A DNA stretch of 64,000 bases from Nocardiopsis sp. FIRDI 009 (GTDB lineage Bacteria > Actinomycetota > Actinomycetes > Streptosporangiales > Streptosporangiaceae), in contig NZ_QPNC01000001.1 in the NCBI RefSeq assembly GCF_003386285.1, positions 62,001 through 126,000 of the forward strand, written 5' to 3'. The translations under genes and the position numbers were made by a program. The notes below the pieces were generated by a model that was not told the DNA's origin, did no database searches, and was given only the letters and a program-made list of their open reading frames with translations. Below, piece by piece: positions 43,027 through 51,184 of this stretch (position 1 is its first letter; each line of letters starts with the position of its first letter).

Positions 43027-43077
43027 CTCCGGTCTCACGGTTCGCCGTGAGCCGCACGGGTCGTCGACCCGACGTGC

Positions 43078-43150
43078 GCCCCCGTCGTCTAGTGGCCTAG
43101 GACGCCGCCCTCTCAAGGCGGTAACGGCGGTTCGAATCCGCTCGGGGGTA
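43078..43150 (+). tRNA. tRNA-Glu (CTC), copy 1
   Basis: 73 nt. Acceptor GCCCCCG / CGGGGGT (G1-U72), anticodon stem CCGCC/GGCGG with CTC at 43112-43114, T-loop TTCGAAT, discriminator A. Identical to copy 2. Confidence 0.95.
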
Positions 43151-43162
43151 CCACAGGGAGAG

Positions 43163-43185
43163 GCTCCCACACCGTGGGAGCTTTT
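43163..43185 (+). terminator. Terminator between the two tRNA-Glu genes
   Basis: Perfect 8-bp stem gctcccac / gtgggagc, loop acc, followed by ttttcttct. Confidence 0.7.
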
Positions 43186-43261
43186 CTTCTGGTCAGCGCG
43201 TGTCGCTGATGTCTGGTTCGAGCGGGTATCGTGGTCCTCACGGTCGCGCTCGGATCGTCCG

Positions 43262-43334
43262 GCCCCCGTCGTCTAGTGGCCTAGGACGCCGCCCTCTCAA
43301 GGCGGTAACGGCGGTTCGAATCCGCTCGGGGGTA
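43262..43334 (+). tRNA. tRNA-Glu (CTC), copy 2
   Basis: 73 nt, identical in every base to copy 1, 184 nt downstream. Flanks are unrelated except for short stretches, so only the tRNA was duplicated or kept identical. Confidence 0.95.
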
Positions 43335-43343
43335 CACGTCACC

Positions 43344-43374
43344 GAAGGCCCCGCTCCGGGAGAGCGGGGCCTTC
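43344..43374. terminator. Terminator after tRNA-Glu copy 2
   Basis: Perfect 13-bp stem gaaggccccgctc and complement, loop cggga; sits between the tRNA and the convergent phosphoesterase gene, so it can serve both. Confidence 0.65.
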
Positions 43375-43388
43375 GCCGTGTACGGGGG

Positions 43389-44390
43389 TCAGTTCCCGCG
43401 ACCCCGGCCGTGCGCCGTGGCCGACGGGATCACCAGCGACCTGATGAGCCGGTCGTTCCGGAAGTCGCGGGCGTGCACGGTCACCTCACCCTCGGCGGTG
43501 ACCTCCACCCGCAGGCCCTGCGCCGCCGCACCGTCGACGGGCGTCTCACCGCCCCTGCCGTCGGGTCCGTACATGGTCTGGACGAACCCCGTGTTGACGC
43601 AGGTGAACCCGTCGGGGTGTCCTCCGGCCACGACCTTGCGGGCGGCCCAGTCGTCGCGCTCCAGGGACCAGTGCGTGTGCCCGGAGAAGAACACCACGTT
43701 GGGGTGGTCGCCCAGGATCTCCAGCAGTTCGGCCTCGTCGACGAAGTCCTGCTCGTAGAAGTCGGCGCGGTCCTCCCCCACGGAGCCGGAGACGCTCTCC
43801 GGAAGCACGTGGTGGCTGAAGACGAGCACCGGCCGCCCGGAGCGCCGGTAGCGGGACAGGTGCGCGTCCAGCCAGGACAGCTGTTCCCGGCCCAGGGTCA
43901 CGAACAGGCTCCCGTCGCCGCCCGACCGCCGCGGCCGGGTCGTACCGATGGTCAGCAGCGGGACCCCGCCGACGACGGTTCTGGTGTACACGTCGGACAT
44001 GCCCGTGTAGTCGAGGAAGCGGGAGACCTGGGTGTCGAACGGCTCGTCGGTGTACTGCTCGTGGTTGCCGAGGGTGCTCAGCACCAGCTCGGGGTGGGGG
44101 TGGGAGTCGAGCACCCCGTAGTAGTCCTCGTACTGGAAGGCGTGTCCCTGGCTGACCAGGTCGCCGTTGACCACCAGGGCGTCGGCGGCGCCCAGGGCGT
44201 TGAGCCTGTTCAGGGTCATGGAGAAGTCCCGCAGATCACCCTGGACGTCGGAGATCACGTCCAGGGTGGCGCTGACCCGCCCCCTGGGGCGGGCGAGCGC
44301 CTCGGCGGCCGGGAGGAAGGCCGTCCCGGTCGCGGCCAGGGCCGTTCCGGTGACGGTGGTCAGAAAGCCCCGTCGGGTCGCATGGGCCAT
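43389..44390 (-). CDS. Tat-exported metallophosphoesterase
   Basis: 333 residues; ATG 44390 with GAGAGG upstream. Tat-type signal (ATRRGFLTTVTGTALAATG) to about residue 30. Calcineurin-like phosphoesterase motifs: DVISDVQGDL (Asp with Gln in place of the usual His), VVNGDLVSQG, LGNHEQY, SHHVLP and SGHTHWSL. Two-metal hydrolase predicted outside the membrane; substrate unknown. Separate from the TetR operon by 176 nt. Confidence 0.88.
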   Translation of the reverse strand: MAHATRRGFLTTVTGTALAATGTAFLPAAEALARPRGRVSATLDVISDVQGDLRDFSMTLNRLNALGAADALVVNGDLVSQGHAFQYEDYYGVLDSHPHPELVLSTLGNHEQYTDEPFDTQVSRFLDYTGMSDVYTRTVVGGVPLLTIGTTRPRRSGGDGSLFVTLGREQLSWLDAHLSRYRRSGRPVLVFSHHVLPESVSGSVGEDRADFYEQDFVDEAELLEILGDHPNVVFFSGHTHWSLERDDWAARKVVAGGHPDGFTCVNTGFVQTMYGPDGRGGETPVDGAAAQGLRVEVTAEGEVTVHARDFRNDRLIRSLVIPSATAHGRGRGN

Positions 44391-44566
44391 GATGCCTCTC
44401 TTCGGTGGGAGGAGCGGATGTCTCCCGTGGGGAGACGGGCGCTCCGCACCGTAGGGTCGCCGGGTGGCCACGGGGAGTCGTGCGGGGGAACCCCGTGTGG
44501 CGGGTCGGGTGGCTCCCGCGCGAGGACCGACGCGGCCCGCCCGGGGCCCGCCGTGTCCGGTGTCCC

Positions 44567-45277
44567 TCAGCCCCCACGGGGGGCGACCAGGGCGGACATC
44601 CGCGCCAGCTCCTCCTCCGGCCCGCCCGACGCGGCCATCATCGCGACGAGCTGGTCGAGCAGCCAGTCGGCCAGGGCGTCGGCGGTCATCCCCCGCTCCC
44701 TGAGCCAGTGCATCACCGCGGTCTCCACGACCGAGTTCCAGCACCGCAGTGCCAGGACCAGCCTGGGGGAGGGGGCGGTGACCCCGACCCGCTCCAGGAC
44801 CAGCAGCACCGTCGCGTCGCGCACACGGTCTATCTCGGCCTCGGTCTCCTCGGTGGCGACCATCGACCCGCCGTTGAGCAGCGCCGCGTACGCCGGGGCG
44901 TAGGAGTCGGCGAAGGCGATGAACGAGCGCAGGCCGAACCGCAGCTGGTCCAGCAACGGCAGGTCCGGCGGGGGGACCAGCCGCGTGATGAGTTCGTCCA
45001 TCGCCTTCGCCAGCGCCTCCCGGCGCAGCTCGGCCATGTTGGGGAAGTAGCGGTAGACCAGTGCCCGGGACACGTCCGCCTCCTCCGCGATCTCCTCCGG
45101 GGTGACCTCACCGGGCGGCCGCCGCGCGAACACGTGCAGCGCCGTCCGGATCAGGTCCTCCCGGCGTTCCTGTGGCGCCATGCGGCGGGGCCGCCGCCTG
45201 GTCCCCGGCGCGGCCGCCGGGGCCTCCGACCGTGTGGTCACCCGCGCCTGGTGACGGTCGGTGCTGTGGGACACCAC
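44567..45277 (-). CDS. TetR-family regulator
   Basis: 236 residues; GTG 45277 chosen with GGAGGT 10 nt upstream (ATG 45181 would be shorter). N-terminal helix-turn-helix around residues 55-78 (PEEIAEEADVSRALVYRYFPN), helical ligand-binding domain after it. It lies 85 nt behind the 2Fe-2S reductase gene on the same strand and probably controls that operon, perhaps through the palindrome at 50116-50137. Confidence 0.88.
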   Translation of the reverse strand: MVSHSTDRHQARVTTRSEAPAAAPGTRRRPRRMAPQERREDLIRTALHVFARRPPGEVTPEEIAEEADVSRALVYRYFPNMAELRREALAKAMDELITRLVPPPDLPLLDQLRFGLRSFIAFADSYAPAYAALLNGGSMVATEETEAEIDRVRDATVLLVLERVGVTAPSPRLVLALRCWNSVVETAVMHWLRERGMTADALADWLLDQLVAMMAASGGPEEELARMSALVAPRGG

Positions 45278-45362
45278 GGTCGTCGTGACCTCCTGAGAAC
45301 GTCGTACGCCTTTCCCCGAACCTACCTCCCGGCCGTGGAGTCCGCCGTCCGCGGCCGGGACC

Positions 45363-46478
45363 TCAGACGTCGACGACCAGTCGCTCGCCCCTTCGGGCCC
45401 GGGAGACGCACAGCGCGAACTCCTCGCCGCGCGGTGAGCCGCCGGTGGGGCGGTCCCGGTGGTCGGGGACACCGGCCAGGAGGGGGACCCGGCAGGTGCC
45501 GCAGAAGCCCTGCCGGCAGGAGTACGGCGTCTCGGGACGCACCCCGCGGACCACGTCCAGCGCCGTCTCGTCGGCCGGGACGGACACCACCGGTCCGTCG
45601 CGGCCGAGCCGCAGCTCGAACGGTTCCCCGTCGACGACCGGCGCGGGCGCGAACCGTTCGGAGAAGAACGGGGTCCCGGCCGGCACCCGGGCGCGCACGG
45701 CGTTGATCAGCGGCGCCGGGCCGCACACGTACACCGCCGTCCCCGGGGTGAGCCCGGCCAGGAGCTCCTCGGCGTCGGGAGCGCCGTACTCGTCGTCGGG
45801 GCGCACGAACACCTCCGCGCCGTCGGGCAGTTCGTCGGTGAACGGCATGCTCTCCCGCGACCGGCCGGTGTACACCATCCGGAACGGGGTCCCCGAACGG
45901 TGCGCCTCGCGCGCCATCGGCAGGATCGGGGTGACACCGATCCCACCCGCGACGAACAGGTACCGGTCGGCGCGGGCGAAGGGGAAGGCGTTGCGCGGAC
46001 CGCGCAGCCCCAGGGCGTCGCCCTCCTCCAGCGCGTGCACGAGCCCCGATCCGGTGCCGTCCGGGATCCGGCGGACGGCGATCCGGTAGGAGGAGCGGTC
46101 GCGGGGGTCGCCGTTGAGCGAGTACTGGCGGACGACGCCGCTGCCCAGGAGCACGTCCACGTGGTGCCCGGGCTGCCAGGCGGGCAGCGGTGTCCCCGGC
46201 CTCTCGTGGACGAGGGTGAGCGCGGCGACGTCCGGTGCCGGGCGCTCCACCCGCGCCACCCGGACCGGCAGGTCACCGGTGGGCGCCGGGGGCGGGTGCC
46301 CCGGCGGCAGCCTCGCGGTGACCGGCTCCACCACGTCGGCCAGCCAGGCGAGCCGCCGGAGGAAGCGGTCGGGGCCCGCGCCCCCGAACAGGCTCCGCGG
46401 TGGCCCGGGGCGGGCGTAGTACTCCGCGCTGTGCCTGACCCCCGGGGCGCCGTGGTCCGCGCGGTCGGCGCCGGTCAC
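45363..46478 (-). CDS. PDR/VanB-type flavin reductase with C-terminal 2Fe-2S
   Basis: 371 residues; GTG start overlaps the stop of the upstream gene by 4 nt (GTGA). Flavin-binding barrel (HHVDVLLGSGVVRQYSLNGD), NAD domain (LFVAGGIGVTPILPMAREA, YVCGPAPLINAVRARV) and a plant-type ferredoxin domain with CRQGFCGTC...ALC cluster ligands. The order flavin-NAD-2Fe-2S is that of phthalate dioxygenase reductases, which feed electrons to oxygenases. The neighbour at 46475 has a di-iron-like fold and may be the partner. Confidence 0.88.
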   Translation of the reverse strand: MTGADRADHGAPGVRHSAEYYARPGPPRSLFGGAGPDRFLRRLAWLADVVEPVTARLPPGHPPPAPTGDLPVRVARVERPAPDVAALTLVHERPGTPLPAWQPGHHVDVLLGSGVVRQYSLNGDPRDRSSYRIAVRRIPDGTGSGLVHALEEGDALGLRGPRNAFPFARADRYLFVAGGIGVTPILPMAREAHRSGTPFRMVYTGRSRESMPFTDELPDGAEVFVRPDDEYGAPDAEELLAGLTPGTAVYVCGPAPLINAVRARVPAGTPFFSERFAPAPVVDGEPFELRLGRDGPVVSVPADETALDVVRGVRPETPYSCRQGFCGTCRVPLLAGVPDHRDRPTGGSPRGEEFALCVSRARRGERLVVDV

Positions 46479-47431
46479 CGGGACACCCCCTGCTCGGCGG
46501 CCTCGGCCGCGCGGGCGGCGGGGGAGACGGCCAGGTAGGCGACGGCCTGACTCGTGGACCCGTGCTGGGAGGGGTGGTACTTCCGGCGCAGGTACTCGGG
46601 CACGGCGCGGACCAGGCGGCTCACGTGCGGGATCAGGCCGCGCCTGCCGTCGCGCAGCGCCCAGGAGGCGCGCGGTACGCGCCCGTCGACGCGGCCCCGC
46701 AGGTAGGGGTCGGCGCGGACGAGGAAGGCCACACCGCGCACCCACAGGGCGGCGAGCGCGGTCGCCGAGATGCCCATGGTCAGGGCCCGGCGGAGGTAGC
46801 CCCCGTCCACGTGCATGTACAGGTCGAAGGCGACGGAGCGGTGCTCGACCTCCTCCGCGCCGTGCCACCGCAGCAGGTCGAGCATGGTCTCGTCGGCGCC
46901 CGCCCGGTCGAGCTCCTCGGCGTCGAGCACCCACTGGCCGAGGACGGCGGTGTAGTGCTCGATCCCGGCGATGATCCCCAGCCGGGTGCGCAGCCAGGAC
47001 TCGGCGCGCCGTCCGGTGAGGTCGCGGTCGCCGAGCACGATCCGGAAGAGCCAGGCGATCTGTTCCACGTACGGTGTCGGGTCCAGACCGTGGGCGTGCA
47101 TGTGGTCGAGGACGCCCGCGTGCGCCTCGGCGTGCACGGCCTCCTGGCCGATGAACCCGAGGACCTGCTCGCGGAGCCGGTCGTCGGTGATGTACGGGAC
47201 GGCCTGCTTGAAGACCTCGACGAACCACCGTTCGCCCTCGGGCAGCAGCAGGTGCAGCACGTTGATGACGTGGGTGGCGAACGGTTCGCCGGGGATCCAG
47301 TGCAGGTCCAGGCGGCTCCAGTCGAACTGGACGTCACGGGCGTGCAGGACCAGGTGTTCGGGTTCGTCCTGGCGGACGTCGGGTCCGGCGCCGCGCTCGA
47401 CGGCTCCGGCGGTCACGGGTTCGGTGGTCAT
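46475..47431 (-). CDS. Predicted metal-dependent hydrolase (PF10118-like, ferritin-like di-metal)
   Basis: 318 residues, ATG with GGAGA upstream. All-helical core with metal-ligand motifs spaced as in di-iron proteins: EGERWFVEVFKQ, GQEAVHAEAH, GIEHYTAVL and HGAEEVEHRSVAFD. PF10118 proteins are annotated as metal-dependent hydrolases, but the ExxH pairs suggest oxygenase-type chemistry too. Coupled to the downstream reductase by a 4-nt overlap, which supports an electron-transfer pair; this is inference. Confidence 0.82.
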   Translation of the reverse strand: MTTEPVTAGAVERGAGPDVRQDEPEHLVLHARDVQFDWSRLDLHWIPGEPFATHVINVLHLLLPEGERWFVEVFKQAVPYITDDRLREQVLGFIGQEAVHAEAHAGVLDHMHAHGLDPTPYVEQIAWLFRIVLGDRDLTGRRAESWLRTRLGIIAGIEHYTAVLGQWVLDAEELDRAGADETMLDLLRWHGAEEVEHRSVAFDLYMHVDGGYLRRALTMGISATALAALWVRGVAFLVRADPYLRGRVDGRVPRASWALRDGRRGLIPHVSRLVRAVPEYLRRKYHPSQHGSTSQAVAYLAVSPAARAAEAAEQGVSR

Positions 47432-47471
47432 GGGTGTCTCCGGTGCGGTGCTGGGATGGGGGAGGACCGGC

Positions 47472-49211
47472 TCAGACCGGCGGGGAGAGGCGGGCGGCGG
47501 CGCGCAGCGCCCCGGGGCTGAGCCGGGACAGCAGCAGGCCCGCGTGGGCCTCGCCGGTGACGGGGATGATCTCCGGGTCGCGGTCGAGGGCGTCTGCGAT
47601 GCGCCGGGCCGCCTTCTCGGGGGTGTAGCCGCGCAGCCGGTAGAGCCGGTTGAGGCGGTCCTTGGCGGCGGAGCGCTCGCCCATGCCCGACAGCCGGGCG
47701 TTGGAGATGATCCCGGTGTCGATCAGGCCGGGGCAGACCGCGGTGACGGTGACGCCGCTGTCGGCGAGCTCACCGCGCAGGCTCCGGCTGAGCATGAGGA
47801 CGGCGGCCTTGGTGGCGGCGTAGGCGCCGTAGACGCGGGAGGGCAGGTAGGAGGCGGCCGAGGCGGTGTTGACGATGCGGCCGCCGCCTCCGGCCCCGAC
47901 CATCATCGGGGCGAAGGCGCGGCAGCCGTGGATCACACCCCACAGGTTGACGTCCACGACCCGTTCCCAGTCCTCGGAGGTGGTGTCCAGGAACGGTCCG
48001 GCCACGCCGATCCCCGCGTTGTTGACCACGAGGTCGGGGACGCCGTACTCGTCGCGGACCCACTCGGCGAGCTTGGCCACGGCGGCGGCGTCGGTGACGT
48101 CCACGCGCTGGGCGCCGGCGCCGGGGGTGAGCAGGGCGGACAGTTCGGCGGTGCGCTCGGCGGCGGGGCCGTTGACGTCGACGGCGACGATCCGGGCGCC
48201 GCGCTCGGCGAGTTCGAAGCACAGCGAGCGGCCGATGCCGCTGCCCGCTCCGGTGACCACGGCGACCTGGCCGGTGAAGGCTCCGCCGTGGCGCCGGGCC
48301 TGCTGCGCGGTGCGGACGCGGCGCGGCCGGGGCGCCCCCGACTCGATCTCGGCGACGAGGGAGCGCACGCGCCTGGCGACGGCGGCCGGGCGTGAGCGCA
48401 GGGTCCAGTGGCCGCCCTGGAAGCGGTGGAAGCGCAGGTCCTCGACCCAGCGGGCGGCGTTGGACTGGACCTGGTCGACCATGAACGCGTCCCGGGTGGG
48501 TGCCAGAACCTGGACGGGCACGTCGGTGCGGCGTTCGGCGGGGCGGGTGAGGCGGGGGAGCATGTTGGCCCGGTAGAGCGCGAGTCCGTTGAGGTAGTCG
48601 CGGGTGGCGCGCCGGGCGGGGGTGTGCGGTCCGCCGCCGATCCGTTCGAGCGCGGACAGGGCGAGGCCGCCGACACCGGTCAGCCAGGCGGCCTCGGGGA
48701 CGCCGGGCAGGTGGAAGAAGCCGATGTAGCCCGAGCGCACGGACTGGCGCAGTACGTGGCGCAGGCCGTCGGGACGGCGGCGCAACCAGTGGCCCGCGTG
48801 GTCGAGGTTGGGTCCGGAGACCGCGGTGTAGGAGGCGAACCGGTGCGCGTGGGCGGGTTCGGTGACCGCGTGCCAGGACTGGATGGCGCCCCAGTCGTGG
48901 CCGACGAGGTGGACGGGCGCGTCGGGGCTGACCGCGTCGGCGACGGTGACCACGTCCCGGGCGAGCTGGTCCATCCGGTAGCCGGAGCGGTCGTCGGGGG
49001 CGGTGGAGCGTCCGGCGCCGCGCACGTCGTAGGCGACGACGTGGTGGTCGGCGGCGAGGTCCGCGGCGAGGGCGGCCCAGACCGAGGCGTTGTCGGGGTA
49101 GCCGTGGACGAGCAGGAGGGTGGGGCGCGCGGGGTCCCCGGCGGTGTGGACGGCCAGGCGTTGGCCGTCGGAGGCGGTGACGTGGCCGTGGGGGTGCAAC
49201 GGGGAGTTCAT
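47472..49211 (-). CDS. EphD-like fusion: alpha/beta hydrolase plus short-chain dehydrogenase
   Basis: 579 residues, two enzymes in one chain. The N-terminal alpha/beta hydrolase (1-290) has oxyanion HGYP (36-39), Asp nucleophile D106 in LVGHDWGAIQ and His268 in GGHWTL, as in epoxide hydrolases. The C-terminal SDR (about 312-579) has TGAGSGIG (320-327), NNAG (397-400), Ser451 and Tyr464-x3-Lys468. The same layout is known from EphD of mycobacteria, which acts in lipid modification. ATG overlaps the stop of the M24 gene (ATGA). With the neighbouring di-metal protein and reductase this looks like a lipid or xenobiotic oxidation pathway, by inference. Confidence 0.88.
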   Translation of the reverse strand: MNSPLHPHGHVTASDGQRLAVHTAGDPARPTLLLVHGYPDNASVWAALAADLAADHHVVAYDVRGAGRSTAPDDRSGYRMDQLARDVVTVADAVSPDAPVHLVGHDWGAIQSWHAVTEPAHAHRFASYTAVSGPNLDHAGHWLRRRPDGLRHVLRQSVRSGYIGFFHLPGVPEAAWLTGVGGLALSALERIGGGPHTPARRATRDYLNGLALYRANMLPRLTRPAERRTDVPVQVLAPTRDAFMVDQVQSNAARWVEDLRFHRFQGGHWTLRSRPAAVARRVRSLVAEIESGAPRPRRVRTAQQARRHGGAFTGQVAVVTGAGSGIGRSLCFELAERGARIVAVDVNGPAAERTAELSALLTPGAGAQRVDVTDAAAVAKLAEWVRDEYGVPDLVVNNAGIGVAGPFLDTTSEDWERVVDVNLWGVIHGCRAFAPMMVGAGGGGRIVNTASAASYLPSRVYGAYAATKAAVLMLSRSLRGELADSGVTVTAVCPGLIDTGIISNARLSGMGERSAAKDRLNRLYRLRGYTPEKAARRIADALDRDPEIIPVTGEAHAGLLLSRLSPGALRAAARLSPPV

Positions 49212-50113
49212 CGGGTCACCTCGGTGGTGGGGGAGGGCGACGAGACGGGGGGAGCCGGAGCCGGAGGCTCTCCGCCGCGGGTGCGGGAGTCCCAGCGGCG
49301 CACGTGCGGCAGGTCGTCGTCGAGCCAGTGGGCGTCGTCCTCGGTGACGACGAGGATCTCCTCGAACTTCACGCCGATGTCGCGGAAGCCGATGTGGGGT
49401 TCGACGGCCCACATGCCGGGGGTGGCGGGGTGGGCGGAGATGTCGCCGTCCGCCCACAGGGGGGAGCGGTGGTGCATGCGCTCGACGACGAGGTCGCCGA
49501 CGAGGGTCTGGAGGGAGCGGACGCCGAAGCCCGCGACGACCGCCCGGGGCAGTCTCGAACGGACCTTCCCGACCTGGTGGGCGATGACGCGGCCCGGATA
49601 CACCTGGTGGCGGTTGTCGTAGCCCTGGTCGCGGATGAGGGCGTCGACGGCGCGGTAGACGCTCTGGAGGGTGTCGCCCGCGCGGACCCGCTCGACGATG
49701 AGGTCCCGGTGGGCGCGCAGGTCGTCCATGAGGCGGTCGTGCAGGGGGTTCTCTCCGAGGTAGCCGGAGTAGCCGATGTCGGCGACGTACCCGTCGCGGA
49801 CGGGGGCGCAGTCGAGGATGAACGGCATCCCCTCCTCCAGCCTGCGCCGGGACGGGAAGAACTGGAGGGGAACCCTGAAGCCGCGGAAGGCGGTGCGGTC
49901 GCCGAACCAGGCGAAGGGGGTGTGGAACCAGTCCTGGACCCCGTGCCCTTCGAGGTGCTCGCGGACGCGGCGGGCCGCCTCGCGTTCGGTGACGCCGGGT
50001 TCGAGGGTCGCCGCCACGTCGCTGGCGGCCCGGTAGGCGAGCTGTTGGAGCTCGCGGAAGGCGTCGAGCTCGGCCTGAGGGGGCGTGTCCCCGGTCACTT
50101 TCGTGTGAGACAT
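49208..50113 (-). CDS. M24-family metallopeptidase (aminopeptidase P-like)
   Basis: 301 residues. Pita-bread fold with metal ligands ILDCAPVRDGYVADIG (two Asp), RVIAHQVGK (His), WAVEPHIG (Glu) and VKFEEILV (Glu), so the active site looks complete. Pro-rich C-terminal tail. First gene of the operon; its ATG is at or within a base of the expected transcription start. Members act on peptides or on creatine-like C-N bonds; substrate unknown. Confidence 0.85.
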   Translation of the reverse strand: MSHTKVTGDTPPQAELDAFRELQQLAYRAASDVAATLEPGVTEREAARRVREHLEGHGVQDWFHTPFAWFGDRTAFRGFRVPLQFFPSRRRLEEGMPFILDCAPVRDGYVADIGYSGYLGENPLHDRLMDDLRAHRDLIVERVRAGDTLQSVYRAVDALIRDQGYDNRHQVYPGRVIAHQVGKVRSRLPRAVVAGFGVRSLQTLVGDLVVERMHHRSPLWADGDISAHPATPGMWAVEPHIGFRDIGVKFEEILVVTEDDAHWLDDDLPHVRRWDSRTRGGEPPAPAPPVSSPSPTTEVTR

Positions 50114-50115
50114 TC

Positions 50116-50148
50116 TGTCATGTTAGACATCATGTCAATAAGTGTCCA
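50116..50148 (-). promoter_or_regulatory. Leaderless promoter and operator of the M24-EphD-reductase operon
   Basis: On the minus strand TGGACA (50143-50148), 17 nt, TAACAT (50120-50125), then GACAGA and ATG, so the transcript should start at or beside the start codon. The imperfect palindrome TGTCATGTTAGACATCATGT (50116-50137, arms TGTCATG / CATGTCA-like) covers the -10 and spacer, a good place for a repressor such as the TetR protein at 44567. Confidence 0.5.
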
Positions 50149-50177
50149 CGGTCGGGGCGGCCTTCGCGCGTACGGAA

Positions 50178-50214
50178 ACGACCGCGCCCGCCGGGGTGCG
50201 GCGGGCGCGGTCGT
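50178..50214. terminator. Terminator after iclR
   Basis: Perfect 15-bp stem (acgaccgcgcccgcc and complement), loop ggggtgc, between the end of iclR and the M24 operon promoter. Confidence 0.6.
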
Positions 50215-50345
50215 CGTTCGGTGCGCTGTGGGTCGGTGGTGGCTGGTGCGTCGCGGGGACTACGGGACTACGGGGCGGCGGGTGTCGGTTGTGGCTGGTG
50301 GTGGCTGTGGAGAGGGCCGCGCCGCGGAGCGGTCTTGAGCGTTCT

Positions 50346-51077
50346 CTAGCGCCCCTCGTAGGTGTGCAGCGACTCGCTGATCTTCTCGGCGGCCGACAGC
50401 ACCGCCTGGGAGTGCATCCGTCCGGGTGAGCGGGTCAGGCGTTCTATCGGTCCGGATACCGAGACGGCGGCGATCACGCGTCCGCCCGGTCCGGACACCG
50501 GGGCCGACACCGAGGCGACGCCCTGCTCGCGTTCGGCCACGCTCTGGGCCCAGCGGCGGCGGCGCACCTGGGCCAGGCTGGCCGCCGTGAAGCGGGCGCC
50601 CACCAGGGAGCGGCGGATACGGTCCGGGTCCTCCCAGGCGAGCAGCACCTGGGCGGCGGAGCCGGCGTTCATCGGCAGTTCGCTGCCGACGGGCACCGTG
50701 TCGCGCAGGCCGCTGGTGCGCTCGGAGGCGGCCACGCAGACCCGCAGGTCGCCCTGGCGACGGTAGAGCTGGGCGCTCTCCCCCGTCAGGTCGCGCAACT
50801 GGACGAGCACGGGCGCGGCCACGGCCAGGAGCCGGTCCTCGCCGGTGGCGATGGAGAGCTCGCCCAGGCGCGGGCCCAGCACGAACCGCCCCTGGCTGTC
50901 GCGGGCGACCATGCGGTGCCGCTCCAGGGCGACGGCCAGGCGGTGCGCGGTGGGTCGCGCCAGACCGGTGATCTGTACCAGTTGGGCGAGGGATGCCGGA
51001 CCCGACTCCAACGCGTCGAGGACGGACATCGTCTTGTCCAGCACACCGACGCCGCTGGATGAGCTAGAGTTGTCCAT
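50346..51077 (-). CDS. IclR-family regulator (NdgR/LtbR-like)
   Basis: 243 residues. Winged helix-turn-helix at about 10-75 (VLDALESGPASLAQLVQITGLARPTAHRL) and C-terminal effector domain (GDLRVCVAASERTSGLRDTVPVGSELPM, GVASVSAPV). Divergent from leuCD with 107 nt between the starts, the conserved position of NdgR/AreB/LtbR, which controls leucine and other amino acid genes in actinobacteria. It is the natural candidate to bind the shared palindromes in this window, but that link is inference. Confidence 0.9.
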   Translation of the reverse strand: MDNSSSSSGVGVLDKTMSVLDALESGPASLAQLVQITGLARPTAHRLAVALERHRMVARDSQGRFVLGPRLGELSIATGEDRLLAVAAPVLVQLRDLTGESAQLYRRQGDLRVCVAASERTSGLRDTVPVGSELPMNAGSAAQVLLAWEDPDRIRRSLVGARFTAASLAQVRRRRWAQSVAEREQGVASVSAPVSGPGGRVIAAVSVSGPIERLTRSPGRMHSQAVLSAAEKISESLHTYEGR

Positions 51078-51091
51078 GACTTGATATTGCC

Positions 51092-51108
51092 GTCTCGAAA
51101 TATGGAAT
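51092..51108. promoter_or_regulatory. Degenerate BCAA-type site between iclR and leuC (site E)
   Basis: GTCTC-GAAATAT-GGAAT: left arm identical to sites A-C, right arm diverged. It lies in the AT-rich divergent promoter (ttgatattgc...aaatatgg). Confidence 0.4.
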
Positions 51109-51184
51109 GCAAGTCAGCCCGCACGTCCGCGCTGGGTCCGCCACGACACGGGCCCGAGACGAAGAACGAGAGAGGCGATCGCCC

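Noticed and set aside
43200-44903. Long + strand frame across the second tRNA-Glu and the phosphoesterase
   Set aside because: Starts upstream of and runs through a tRNA gene, antisense to a gene with clear phosphoesterase motifs.
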